A stretch of DNA of 64,000 nucleotides from Pseudomonas sp. Lineage in GTDB: Bacteria; Pseudomonadota; Gammaproteobacteria; Pseudomonadales; Pseudomonadaceae. The position numbers and the translations under genes are program-made. The notes beneath the pieces were generated by a model. That model ran no database searches and was not told the origin of the DNA. It saw nothing but the letters and a program-made list of their open reading frames with translations. Location of the stretch: assembly GCF_030690725.1 (NCBI RefSeq), contig NZ_JAUYGD010000032.1, positions 82,350 to 146,349 of the forward strand, in the 5' to 3' direction. This document shows, in pieces, positions 8,053 to 16,476 of the stretch (positions are counted from its first letter, which is position 1; each line of letters begins with the position of its first letter).

Positions 8053-9963
8053 GTGGTGCAACGCTTAGCCTTCTCGATCTTCTTCACGCTGAGCCTGGCA
8101 CTTGCTAGCGGCTTGGCGCACGCAACTATCGAGCTGACAACAGCCAGCAGCGGCGCCTCGCTGAATGAGCAGATCGAACTTCTCGAAGATATCGGCGGGC
8201 AACTGAGCATTGCCGATATGGCCGATCCGGCCGTACAAAGCCGTTTCCAACCTGCAGCTGGACGCGCCACCGTAGGCCAAAGCCGTAATCCCTGGTGGAT
8301 CAAGGTTACTTTACGACGAGCGCCCGGCGCCCCGTCTCAGTGGTGGCTGGAAAATGCCGGCATCACCATTTTCAATCTGCAGCTTTATCTGCCAGATGGC
8401 AAAGGTGGCTGGACGGTTCGCGAAACCGGCGAAGCGGTGCCTTATCTGGACGGCCGAGACTATGCCTACCGACGCATGGTGTTCCAATTACCGGAGATCG
8501 GCGAGCAACCACTGACGCTCTACTTCCGCAGCCTTGACCCTGCCGGAAACTCCTTCCCACTGAAAATCTGGCAACTGCCTGATCTGGCAGAGTTAGCCGG
8601 CAACGAGAACATTGGTTTTGGCCTGATCTACGGGGTGATCCTCGCCCTGCTTCTTTACAACCTATTTATTCTGGTCGCCCTGCGTGACCGCGCCTATTTC
8701 TGGTACGTGATGGCGACCGCTTGCGTACTGATCTTTATCCTCAGCATGACCGGTCATGGCGCCCAATACCTTTGGCCGGACAACCCAGTGCCCTTCTGGC
8801 TGGATCGCATCACGTTGCCTTCGCTGTGGGGCATTTTTGTTATGCGCTTCACCCAGGAGCTGCTCTACACCAAGCGCGGGCTTATCTGGCCGCATCGCTT
8901 ACTCAACGCGGGCTGCGCACTCTATGTGATCGCCATCGTGATCAACGCCTTCGGCTACCGAGCAGAGGGCGCGCTGATGATCGCCCTAACCCCCATCGTC
9001 ACCGTACCCACAGCCCTGTTCAGCGCTGGCGTGCGTTGCTACCAGGGCTTTATCCCCGCGCGCTTTTATCTACTCGGCTACGGCGCGGTACTCGCCAGCA
9101 CCGTGGTGCTGGTAATGCGCGCCGCTGGCCTGATTGAGCCCAGCAATTTCACCGCCTATCTATTCCCGATTTCGGTCGCTGCCGAAACCATCCTGTTCTC
9201 CTTCGCACTGGCTTATCGCATTCAGATGCTCAAGCTGGAAAAAGCCGAAGCTCTGCAGCAGGCCGACCGCGAGAAAACAGCACGCCTGGCCCAAGCGCAA
9301 GCCAATGCAGCAGAACTTAAGCACTCGGTCGAACAACGCACAGCCGAGCTTGCAGCCACCAATGAACGCTTACTGCAGCGCGAAAGCGAGCTACAACACG
9401 CCGCCTTCCACGACCCACTCACTGAACTGCCTAACCGGCGTTTTCTGGTCGAACGCTGTGAAGCGGCGCTGGCTAACGCCCGCCGGCACAGTGAAGCCAC
9501 CGCCCTGTTGCTGATCGACCTCGATCATTTCAAACCAATCAACGACAAATACGGCCACGACGCCGGCGACCTGATGCTGCAAAGCATCGCCCAGCGCCTG
9601 CGCGAGCATGTGCGCTCGGGGGATGCGGTGGCGCGCCTGGGCGGTGATGAGTTTGCCGTGCTGATCTGCGGTGAAGATGCCGAGCAGCATGCCCGCGATA
9701 TTGCCCGCCGCCTGCTGGACGAGCTAGCCAAGCCAGTGGCCTACGGCGCTGACCGCCTTACCGTAACCATCAGCATCGGTGTGGCGCTGTACCCGCGCCA
9801 CGCCAGCAACTTCACCACGCTGTACAAGGCTGCCGATGAAATGCTCTACAAGGTCAAGAGCCGTGGCCGCTCGGGTTCGGCCGTTTGCGGGGAAGATGGA
9901 GAGTTGAGCAGCAGCGCCCGCCTGCAACTGGATGTGCTGAATGTACCCAGTGGTTTGAGCTGA
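8053..9963 (+). CDS. Membrane diguanylate cyclase, 7TMR-DISM type (NicD-like copy 1)
   Basis: A 636-residue protein expected to make cyclic di-GMP from two GTP at the inner membrane. Order: signal peptide (1-24), periplasmic 7TMR-DISMED2 sensor (about 30-160, with NPWWIKVTL and YFRSLDPAGNSFPLKIWQ), seven membrane helices (about 185-385, opening GLIYGVILALLLYNLFIL), a coiled coil (about 395-445), and a GGDEF domain. The active-site GGDEF is at 530-534 and an intact inhibitory site RSGD at 521-524, so product feedback is likely. Start GTG 8053 follows AAGGGG. NicD of P. aeruginosa (PA4929) has this architecture and controls nutrient-induced biofilm dispersion. A close paralogue follows directly downstream. 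Confidence 0.9.
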   Translation: MVQRLAFSIFFTLSLALASGLAHATIELTTASSGASLNEQIELLEDIGGQLSIADMADPAVQSRFQPAAGRATVGQSRNPWWIKVTLRRAPGAPSQWWLENAGITIFNLQLYLPDGKGGWTVRETGEAVPYLDGRDYAYRRMVFQLPEIGEQPLTLYFRSLDPAGNSFPLKIWQLPDLAELAGNENIGFGLIYGVILALLLYNLFILVALRDRAYFWYVMATACVLIFILSMTGHGAQYLWPDNPVPFWLDRITLPSLWGIFVMRFTQELLYTKRGLIWPHRLLNAGCALYVIAIVINAFGYRAEGALMIALTPIVTVPTALFSAGVRCYQGFIPARFYLLGYGAVLASTVVLVMRAAGLIEPSNFTAYLFPISVAAETILFSFALAYRIQMLKLEKAEALQQADREKTARLAQAQANAAELKHSVEQRTAELAATNERLLQRESELQHAAFHDPLTELPNRRFLVERCEAALANARRHSEATALLLIDLDHFKPINDKYGHDAGDLMLQSIAQRLREHVRSGDAVARLGGDEFAVLICGEDAEQHARDIARRLLDELAKPVAYGADRLTVTISIGVALYPRHASNFTTLYKAADEMLYKVKSRGRSGSAVCGEDGELSSSARLQLDVLNVPSGLS

Positions 9964-10055
9964 TTAGGCGCAAGCCGCGAGCACCGCTCACCGTCCAGTT
10001 ATCACCAAACCAACGTCGTGCTGGCAACTTCTGTGAACGATCAGGCAGCTGTGCC

Positions 10056-10061
10056 TATACT
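10056..10061 (+). promoter_or_regulatory. Possible -10 element of the second diguanylate cyclase gene
   Basis: TATACT, 35 bases before the GTG at 10096, in the 132-base gap between the two cyclases. There is no convincing -35 box. The downstream gene could also be read through from copy 1. Confidence 0.35.
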
Positions 10062-10095
10062 CGCGCAAACGCCACTCGACATCGGGAAGTCTGCA

Positions 10096-12000
10096 GTGCA
10101 GCGCCTAACCTTAGCCACCCTCCTCTTGCTGAGCCTGTTTAGCGGCCTGAGTGTTGCCAGCCCGGTAGTGCTGAGCGCGCCAAGCAGCGGCAGCGTGCTC
10201 AACGGACAAATCGAACTATTGGAAGATGTCGGCGGCCAACTGAGCATCGCCGACATGGCCGACCCTGCCGTGCAAAGCCGCTTTCAGCCGGCCGCCGGGC
10301 GTACCAGCGTAGGCCAGAGCAGCAACCCCTGGTGGATCAAACTGAGCCTGCAACGCGCCAGTAACGCGCCCAGCCAGTGGTGGCTGGAAGTCGGCGCAGT
10401 CACCCTGCTCGACCTGCAGATCTTCCTGCCCAGCGCCACGGGCCAATGGCAGCTGCGCCAGGCCGGTGAGCGCGTCGGTTTTGCCGAAGGCCGCGACCAC
10501 GATTACCGCCGCGCGGTATTCAGCCTGCCGCCGCTGAGCGAGCAACCGCAAACCTTTTACCTGCGCACCTTTGATCCGGCCGGCAACTCCTTCCCGCTGC
10601 GCATCTGGCAGCTGCATGACCTCGAACAACTGGCCAAGCGCGAGCACCTGGTGCTCGGGCTGATCTACGGGGTGATCCTCGCCCTGCTGCTGTACAACCT
10701 GTTTATCCTGCTGGCCCTGCGCGATCGGGCTTACCTCTGGTATGTGCTGACCATGGCGGCCTCGCTGGTATTTATCGCCAGCATGAGCGGCCACGGCTTC
10801 CAGTACCTCTGGCCTGATGGCCCGGTGCCCAGCTGGCTGGATCGCATCACCCTGCCCATCCTGGTCAGCCTCGGCATCCTGCGCTTTGCCCAGGAACTGC
10901 TGTCCACCCGCACCACCCTGCGCATTGCCCACCACCTCCTCAATGGTTGTGTCGCGGTCTACCTGCTGGCCCTGGCGGTCAACCTGGCCGGTTATCGCAG
11001 TGAAACGGGCCTGCTGATCGGGCTGATCCCGGTTATTACCGTGCCGACCTTGCTGCTCAGTGCCGCCATCCGCTGGAAACAGGGCTTTACCCCGGCGCTG
11101 TTCTATCTGCTGGGCTACGGCAGCGTACTGTTGAGCTTTGTGATTCTGGTGCTGCGCGCCGCTGGCGTGGTGCAGCCGGGCGAGTCCACCGCTTACCTGT
11201 TCCCACTGGCCGTCGCGGCTGAAGCGATCCTGTTTTCCTTCGCCCTGGCCTACCGCATCCAGATTCTCAAGCAGGAGAAGGCCGATGCGATCCTCCAGGC
11301 CGACCGCGAAAAAACTGCGCGCCTGGCTCTGGCTCAGGCCAATGCCGCTGACCTGCAGCGCTCGGTTGAGCTGCGCACCGCTGAACTGGCCGCCACCAAT
11401 GAGCGCCTGCGCCAACGTGAACAGGCGCTGCAACACGCCGCATTTCACGACCCGCTGACCGAGCTGCCGAACCGCCGTTATCTGGTCGAGCGCTGCGAAA
11501 CCGCGCTGGCCAACGCCCGTCGGCATAGCGAAGCGATTGCCCTGCTGCTGATCGACCTCGACCACTTCAAACCAATCAACGACAAACACGGCCACGATGC
11601 CGGCGACCTGATGCTGCAGCAGATCGCTCTACGCCTGCGTGAACATGTGCGCGCCGGAGATACCGTGGCGCGCCTGGGCGGCGACGAGTTTGCCGTACTG
11701 GTGTGCGGTGCCGATGCCGAAGAACACGCCAGGGAAATCGCCAATCGCCTGCTCGCCGAGCTGGCCAAACCGGTGATGTACGGCGCCGAACGGCTGACCG
11801 TGACCATCAGCATTGGCGTGGCGCTGTATCCGCAACACGCCGGCACCTTTACCGCGCTGTACAAGGCAGCCGACGAGATGCTCTATCGGGTCAAGACTCG
11901 CGGCCGCTCAGGCTCGGCGGTATGCGGCGAAGACGGCGAGCTGAGCAACAGCGCGCGCCTGCACCTGGATGTGCTCAGCGTGCCCAGCGGCCTGCTCTGA
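10096..12000 (+). CDS. nicD: Membrane diguanylate cyclase, 7TMR-DISM type (NicD ortholog by position, copy 2)
   Basis: A 634-residue paralogue of the upstream cyclase with the same layout: signal peptide, DISMED2 sensor, seven membrane helices, coiled coil and GGDEF. The GGDEF motif is at 528-532 with the inhibitory RAGD five residues before it. In a 64-residue stretch of the sensor domain I count 10 differences from copy 1; the GGDEF domains are closer still, yet codons differ throughout. GTG 10096 is preferred because CGGGAAG lies 6 bases upstream and it aligns with copy 1; the frame is open back to 10018. It is the copy next to alr, as PA4929 (NicD) is in P. aeruginosa. The stop is one base from the convergent alr end. 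Confidence 0.9.
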   Translation: MQRLTLATLLLLSLFSGLSVASPVVLSAPSSGSVLNGQIELLEDVGGQLSIADMADPAVQSRFQPAAGRTSVGQSSNPWWIKLSLQRASNAPSQWWLEVGAVTLLDLQIFLPSATGQWQLRQAGERVGFAEGRDHDYRRAVFSLPPLSEQPQTFYLRTFDPAGNSFPLRIWQLHDLEQLAKREHLVLGLIYGVILALLLYNLFILLALRDRAYLWYVLTMAASLVFIASMSGHGFQYLWPDGPVPSWLDRITLPILVSLGILRFAQELLSTRTTLRIAHHLLNGCVAVYLLALAVNLAGYRSETGLLIGLIPVITVPTLLLSAAIRWKQGFTPALFYLLGYGSVLLSFVILVLRAAGVVQPGESTAYLFPLAVAAEAILFSFALAYRIQILKQEKADAILQADREKTARLALAQANAADLQRSVELRTAELAATNERLRQREQALQHAAFHDPLTELPNRRYLVERCETALANARRHSEAIALLLIDLDHFKPINDKHGHDAGDLMLQQIALRLREHVRAGDTVARLGGDEFAVLVCGADAEEHAREIANRLLAELAKPVMYGAERLTVTISIGVALYPQHAGTFTALYKAADEMLYRVKTRGRSGSAVCGEDGELSNSARLHLDVLSVPSGLL

Positions 12001-12001
12001 C

Positions 12002-13081
12002 TCAGCTGTTGCGATAGCGCCGTGGCACCCGTGCAGTAACCTTGCTAAGCAGCTCGTAACCAATGGTGCCGGCGGCCTGAGCCACTTCATCCACCGGTAA
12101 TTGTGCGCCCCACAGTTCGACTGCATCACCCACGGCGGCATCGGGCAGATCCGTCAGGTCGACAGTCAACATATCCATCGACACCCGCCCAACCAGCACC
12201 ACTCGCTGACCACGGACGATAACCGGCGTGCCTGCCGGCGCATGGCGCGGGTAACCATCGGCATAACCACAACTCACCGTGCCGATACGCGACGGCCGCT
12301 CGGCGCGCCAGGTGCCACCATAGCCAACCGTTTCCCCCACCGCCACCTCGCGACAGGCAATCAGCTGCGCGGTCAGGCTCATGGCTGGGCGCAGGCCCAG
12401 CTCAGCGACGCCCAGATCAGCAATAGGCGTGGCGCCGTAGAGCATGATGCCGGGACGCAGCCAATCCATATGCGCCGCCGGAATGGTCAGAATCGCCGCC
12501 GAGTTGGCCAGCGAGCGCTGGGCGAAATCCAGATCCAGCAGATCGAGAAACTGCTCCAGCTGCAGCTCGGTGGTCTCGCTGCCGCGCTCATCGGCGCAGG
12601 CAAAATGGCTCAGCAGATTTAGCTCGGCTACCTGCGCCGCACCTTGCAAACGGCCGTGCCATTCACGCACTGCTGCGGCGCTAAACCCAAGGCGATGCAT
12701 GCCGCTGTCCAGCTTCAGCCAGACATTCACCGGCCGCGCCAGGCTGGCGGCGAGCAACTGCTGCGCCTGCTGCTCGCTGTGCAGCACCACATCCAGACCC
12801 AGCTGCGCGGCAAACGAGTACTCGTCCGCCTCGAAGCAGCCCTCGAGCAATAGAATCCGCGCCTCACCATGCAGCGCGCGCACCTCGGCGGCCTCCTCCA
12901 GGCTGGCCACGGCAAAGCCGTCGGCCACATCGTGCAACGCCGTCACCACCTCACGCACGCCATGCCCATAGGCATTCGCCTTGACCACCGCAAACGCCTG
13001 CCGCCCAGGCGCACAGCGCTTGGCCACCGCGTAGTTATGGGCAATGGCTGACAGATCGATGGTGGCAACAAGAGGACGCAT
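12002..13081 (-). CDS. alr: Alanine racemase, biosynthetic
   Basis: A 359-residue PLP enzyme that interconverts L- and D-alanine in the cytoplasm for peptidoglycan. The PLP lysine is Lys34 in AVVKANAYGHG, and the second catalytic residue, tyrosine, sits in CGYADGYPRH near residue 255. Length fits the family. ATG 13081 (MRPLVATIDLSAIAHNY) is the family-typical start. The neighbourhood of dnaB indicates the constitutive Alr rather than catabolic DadX. In P. aeruginosa alr directly follows dnaB; here an opposite-strand gene pair lies between them, so alr must have its own promoter. Confidence 0.95.
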   Translation of the reverse strand: MRPLVATIDLSAIAHNYAVAKRCAPGRQAFAVVKANAYGHGVREVVTALHDVADGFAVASLEEAAEVRALHGEARILLLEGCFEADEYSFAAQLGLDVVLHSEQQAQQLLAASLARPVNVWLKLDSGMHRLGFSAAAVREWHGRLQGAAQVAELNLLSHFACADERGSETTELQLEQFLDLLDLDFAQRSLANSAAILTIPAAHMDWLRPGIMLYGATPIADLGVAELGLRPAMSLTAQLIACREVAVGETVGYGGTWRAERPSRIGTVSCGYADGYPRHAPAGTPVIVRGQRVVLVGRVSMDMLTVDLTDLPDAAVGDAVELWGAQLPVDEVAQAAGTIGYELLSKVTARVPRRYRNS

Positions 13082-13219
13082 GACAGGGCTCCACGGCAGG
13101 CTAAAGCCGAGCATCTTAACCCTCAGCTCTTGGGCTGCAAGCGCCAGGTAGCCCAGCACAAGCCATACACCTGCGATGGCGCTGCGAGCGACGCAAATTT
13201 AATCGCAGCGAGGCAAAAG

Positions 13220-13243
13220 CTACTGACATTAAGCTGTCAGTAG
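13220..13243. promoter_or_regulatory. Operator-like perfect palindrome upstream of the VOC/YafY pair
   Basis: CTACTGACA, 6 bases, then TGTCAGTAG: perfect 9-base arms, 88 bases before the VOC start. A possible promoter overlaps it: TTAAGC (13229-13234), a 17-base spacer, TAGAGT (13252-13257). The adjacent regulator gene at 13761 makes autoregulation a natural guess. Binding is not shown. Confidence 0.6.
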
Positions 13244-13331
13244 CACTCACCTAGAGTGGGTTCCACAGGCTAAAGCGCGCCGTCAGATACTGCCGTTGCC
13301 TGTCGCACCCCAACCTTCAAGGAGAGAGAAC

Positions 13332-13697
13332 ATGAATGCGATCAACTGGTTCGAGCTATTTGTCAGCAACTTCGAGCGTGCCCGTGGCTTCTATGAACGC
13401 GCCCTGGCCACACCGCTGGAGGTCATGGAGGGCATGGGCGGACGTATGGCAATGTTCCCCCACGCACTGGAAAGCGGTGTCGGCGGCTGCCTGAGCGAGT
13501 CTGCCGAGCAACAGAGTGGCATTGGCGGCACCCGCGTCTACCTCAATGTCGAGGGCCAACTGGATGCCGTGGTAAACCGGGTGCCCTCGGCAGGCGGTGT
13601 GATTATCCACAGCAAGATGTCCATCGCGCCGCATGGCTTTATCGCTGTGATAAAAGACAGCGAAGGTAATGAAGTGGGCCTGCACAGCATGTCCTAA
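13332..13697 (+). CDS. VOC-fold (glyoxalase/bleomycin-resistance superfamily) protein
   Basis: A 121-residue single-domain protein of the vicinal-oxygen-chelate fold: the opening INWFELFVSNFERARGFYERAL is the typical first strand and helix, and FIAVIKDSEGNEVGLHSM the closing strand with the glutamate-containing EGNEVGL motif. Substrate is unknown; family members include glyoxalase I and dioxygenases, but this small form is usually of undefined role. ATG 13332 is supported by GGAGAG at 13321-13326. It shares direction with the YafY regulator 63 bases downstream and probably forms an operon with it, divergent from alr. Confidence 0.8.
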   Translation: MNAINWFELFVSNFERARGFYERALATPLEVMEGMGGRMAMFPHALESGVGGCLSESAEQQSGIGGTRVYLNVEGQLDAVVNRVPSAGGVIIHSKMSIAPHGFIAVIKDSEGNEVGLHSMS

Positions 13698-13760
13698 ACC
13701 CAGCATTCCGGGCGTGTATCAGCGCGCCCGGTAATCCAGAGCGAGAACAGCTGAGACAAC

Positions 13761-14462
13761 ATGAGACGCGCCGACCGTCTATTTCAAATCGTGCAGTTCC
13801 TGCGCAGTCGTCGCCTGACCACCGCCCAGTGGCTGGCCGAGCGCCTGCAAGTCTCGGTGCGCACTATTTATCGCGATATCCAGGACCTCTCCCTTTCCGG
13901 AGTGCCCCTGGAAGGTGAAGCCGGCGTCGGCTACGTGCTGCGCCAACCGATGGATTTGCCGCCCTTAATGTTCGAGCGCGAGGAGATTGAGGCGTTGCTG
14001 GTGGGCGCGCGCATGGTCAAGGCCTGGGCGGACCCACAACTGCAACGGGCCGCCGAATCGGCACTGGCGAAGATCCACAGCGTGCTGCCCAACGAGCTGC
14101 GCGATGAGCTCAATCGCAACCAGCTGTTTGCCCCTGAAACCAATCCGTACCCCGTGCACTGGCTCGGCCAGCTGCGCCAGGCCATACGCCAGCGCCACAA
14201 ACTGCTGATCAGCTACCGCGATGAGCGCGGAGACACCAGTCAACGCTGCGTCTGGCCGCTAGGGCTGTTCTTCTGGGGGCAAACCTGGACCCTGTGCAGC
14301 TGGTGTGAGCTGCGCAACGACTTTCGCAACTTCCGCATCGACCGCGTCGAACAGCTGCAGGACCGCGCGGAGACCTTTGCAGCGGTGGAGGGCCAACGCC
14401 TGGAGGACTACCTCAAACCCTATCTAGGCGAGCACGCCACCGCACCGCTGTACAAAAGCTAA
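13761..14462 (+). CDS. YafY-family transcriptional regulator (HTH + WYL)
   Basis: A 233-residue regulator. Residues 1-60 are a winged helix-turn-helix (LTTAQWLAERLQVSVRTIYRDIQDLSLSG, the HTH_11/DeoR type). A WYL-type ligand domain follows at about 130-215, with RHKLLISYRDERGD and WPLGLFFWGQTWTLCSWCELR. WYL proteins sense small ligands or nucleic acid and may activate or repress. The gene follows the VOC gene in a likely two-gene operon and could act on the palindrome at 13220-13243. It ends convergent to dnaB. Confidence 0.85.
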   Translation: MRRADRLFQIVQFLRSRRLTTAQWLAERLQVSVRTIYRDIQDLSLSGVPLEGEAGVGYVLRQPMDLPPLMFEREEIEALLVGARMVKAWADPQLQRAAESALAKIHSVLPNELRDELNRNQLFAPETNPYPVHWLGQLRQAIRQRHKLLISYRDERGDTSQRCVWPLGLFFWGQTWTLCSWCELRNDFRNFRIDRVEQLQDRAETFAAVEGQRLEDYLKPYLGEHATAPLYKS

Positions 14463-14475
14463 CGCCTGATGAGCG

Positions 14476-14492
14476 CGGCTTAGAGCAAGCCG
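14476..14492. terminator. Weak hairpin between YafY gene and dnaB ends
   Basis: CGGCTT, 5-base loop, AAGCCG. A 6-base stem in the 32-base gap between converging genes. There is no good U-tract on either strand, so terminator function is uncertain. Confidence 0.4.
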
Positions 14493-14494
14493 GA

Positions 14495-15889
14495 TTACTC
14501 GTCGTCGAACTGATAGCTACCCGGCGCGAGGTTTTCGAAACGCGAGAACTTGCCGAGAAACGCCAGCCGCGCCGTACCCAATGGACCATTACGCTGCTTG
14601 CCGATAATGATTTCGGCCACGCCCTTGTACTCGGTTTCAGGGTGATACACCTCGTCGCGGTAAACGAACATGATGATGTCGGCGTCCTGCTCGATCGCCC
14701 CGGATTCACGCAAGTCGGAGTTGATCGGGCGTTTGTTCGGGCGCTGTTCAAGGCCACGGTTAAGCTGCGACAGGGCGATCACTGGGCAGTTGAATTCCTT
14801 GGCCAGAGCCTTCAGCGAGCGGGAGATTTCGGAAATCTCGTTGACTCGGCTGTCGCCGCTGGAGCCGGGAATCTGCATCAGCTGCAGGTAGTCGACCATG
14901 ATCAGGCCGATCTCGCCGTGCTCACGAGCCAGACGGCGAGTACGTGCGCGCATCTCCGAGGGAGAGATACCGGCGGTGTCGTCGATAAACAGCTTGCGGT
15001 CGTTGAGCAGGTTGACCGCCGAGGTCAGGCGCGGCCAATCATCGTCGTCCAGGCGACCGGCACGCACCTTGGTCTGGTCGATGCGCCCAAGGGACGCCAG
15101 CATACGCATGACGATGGAGTCGGACGGCATCTCCAGGGAGTAGACCATCACCACCTTGTCGCTGCGCATCAGCGCGTTTTCTACCAGGTTCATGGCGAAG
15201 GTGGTCTTACCCATCGACGGTCGACCGGCGACGATGATCAGGTCAGCCGGCTGCAAGCCGCTGGTCAGGTTGTCCAGATCGGTAAAGCCAGTGGACAGGC
15301 CGGTGATCGCGTCGCCGGCATTGAACAGGGTGTCGATGCGGTCGATGGCCTTGACCAGAATATCGTTGATCCCCACAGGGCCACCGGTCTTCGGCCGCGC
15401 TTCGGCGATCTGAAAGATCAGGCGCTCGGCCTCGTCGAGAATCTCGGCGCCGGTACGACCTTGCGGCATATAGGCGCTGTCGGCGATTTCTCCGCTGATG
15501 CCGATCAACTGGCGCAGCGTGGCACGCTCACGAATGATCTGCGCATAGGCCTTGATGTTGGCCACCGAGGGCGTGTTCTTTGCCAGCTCACCGAGATAGG
15601 CCAGGCCGCCGACTTGCGACAGCTGCCCTTCCTGGTCCAGCTGCTCGGATACGGTCACCACGTCGAAGGGGTGGTTACGCTCGGCCAGCTTGAAGATCGC
15701 GCGGAAGATCAGGCGATGGTCATGCCGATAAAAGTCGCCATCGGACACCGCATCGAGCACCCGCTCCCAGGCATTGTTGTCGAGCATCAGGCCGCCAAGT
15801 ACGGCCTGCTCCGCCTCGATCGAGTGCGGCGGCACCTTCAGGGCGGAGGTTTGCAGGTCGTACTGTTCGGGCAGGCTGATGTCGTTCAT
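14495..15889 (-). CDS. dnaB: Replicative DNA helicase DnaB
   Basis: A 464-residue hexameric helicase that unwinds DNA ahead of the replication fork. An N-terminal primase-binding domain (EAEQAVLGGLMLDN) is followed by a linker and the RecA-like domain with Walker A GRPSMGKTTFAMN near residue 230 and Walker B-like LIMVDYLQLM. No intein is present. It follows the rpsF-rpsR-(DUF2232)-rplI group in the same direction but beyond a terminator hairpin, so it may use its own promoter. Confidence 0.96.
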   Translation of the reverse strand: MNDISLPEQYDLQTSALKVPPHSIEAEQAVLGGLMLDNNAWERVLDAVSDGDFYRHDHRLIFRAIFKLAERNHPFDVVTVSEQLDQEGQLSQVGGLAYLGELAKNTPSVANIKAYAQIIRERATLRQLIGISGEIADSAYMPQGRTGAEILDEAERLIFQIAEARPKTGGPVGINDILVKAIDRIDTLFNAGDAITGLSTGFTDLDNLTSGLQPADLIIVAGRPSMGKTTFAMNLVENALMRSDKVVMVYSLEMPSDSIVMRMLASLGRIDQTKVRAGRLDDDDWPRLTSAVNLLNDRKLFIDDTAGISPSEMRARTRRLAREHGEIGLIMVDYLQLMQIPGSSGDSRVNEISEISRSLKALAKEFNCPVIALSQLNRGLEQRPNKRPINSDLRESGAIEQDADIIMFVYRDEVYHPETEYKGVAEIIIGKQRNGPLGTARLAFLGKFSRFENLAPGSYQFDDE

Positions 15890-15916
15890 AAGGCTCTAGG
15901 CAAAATTCGGTGTTCA

Positions 15917-15957
15917 CAAAACAAAAGGCACGACACCGCTTGCGCAATGTCGTGCCT
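15917..15957 (-). terminator. Intrinsic terminator after rplI
   Basis: On the minus strand a 10-base stem (AGGCACGACA ... TGTCGTGCCT) with a 12-base loop is followed by TTTTGTTTTG. It lies between the rplI stop and the dnaB start and should end most transcripts of the S6 operon. Confidence 0.8.
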
Positions 15958-16008
15958 GATTGTTAGCGGCCCGGCACCTGAGTGCAAGTCCACTTAGTCG
16001 CGAGCCTA

Positions 16009-16455
16009 TTAGGCTGCTACTACGACAACCTTAACGGTTGCTTCAACGTCGCTGTGCAGGTGCACGGCTACGTCGTATTCGCCGAGTTGACGAATGGTGC
16101 CGTTCGGCAGACGCACTTCAGCTTTAGCCACTTCAACGCCGGAGGCGGTCAGGGCTTCAGCGATGTCGTGAGTACCGATGGAGCCGAACAGTTTGCCTTC
16201 ATCGCCCGCGGTAGCGGTGATGGTGACTTCCAGTTCAGCCAACTGAGCAGCGCGGGATTCAGCGTACGCTTTCTTCTCGGCAGCCAGTTTTTCCAGCTCG
16301 GCGCGACGCGCTTCAAACGCAGCAACGTTTGCAGGAGTAGCGGCGGTGGCTTTGCCTTGCGGCAGCAGGAAGTTACGACCGTAACCGGACTTAACATTCA
16401 CTTTATCGCCCAGGTTGCCCAGGTTGGCGATTTTTTCCAGCAGGATCAGTTCCAT
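16009..16455 (-). CDS. rplI: 50S ribosomal protein L9
   Basis: 148 residues, the standard length. The N-terminal domain has the family signature ([32 protein letters not shown]), then the long connecting helix and the C-terminal RNA-binding domain. L9 binds 23S rRNA and supports reading-frame maintenance. It is the last gene of the rpsF operon, directly before a terminator. Confidence 0.97.
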   Translation of the reverse strand: MELILLEKIANLGNLGDKVNVKSGYGRNFLLPQGKATAATPANVAAFEARRAELEKLAAEKKAYAESRAAQLAELEVTITATAGDEGKLFGSIGTHDIAEALTASGVEVAKAEVRLPNGTIRQLGEYDVAVHLHSDVEATVKVVVVAA

Positions 16456-16476
16456 TTGGTAATAACCTCTTAACTT

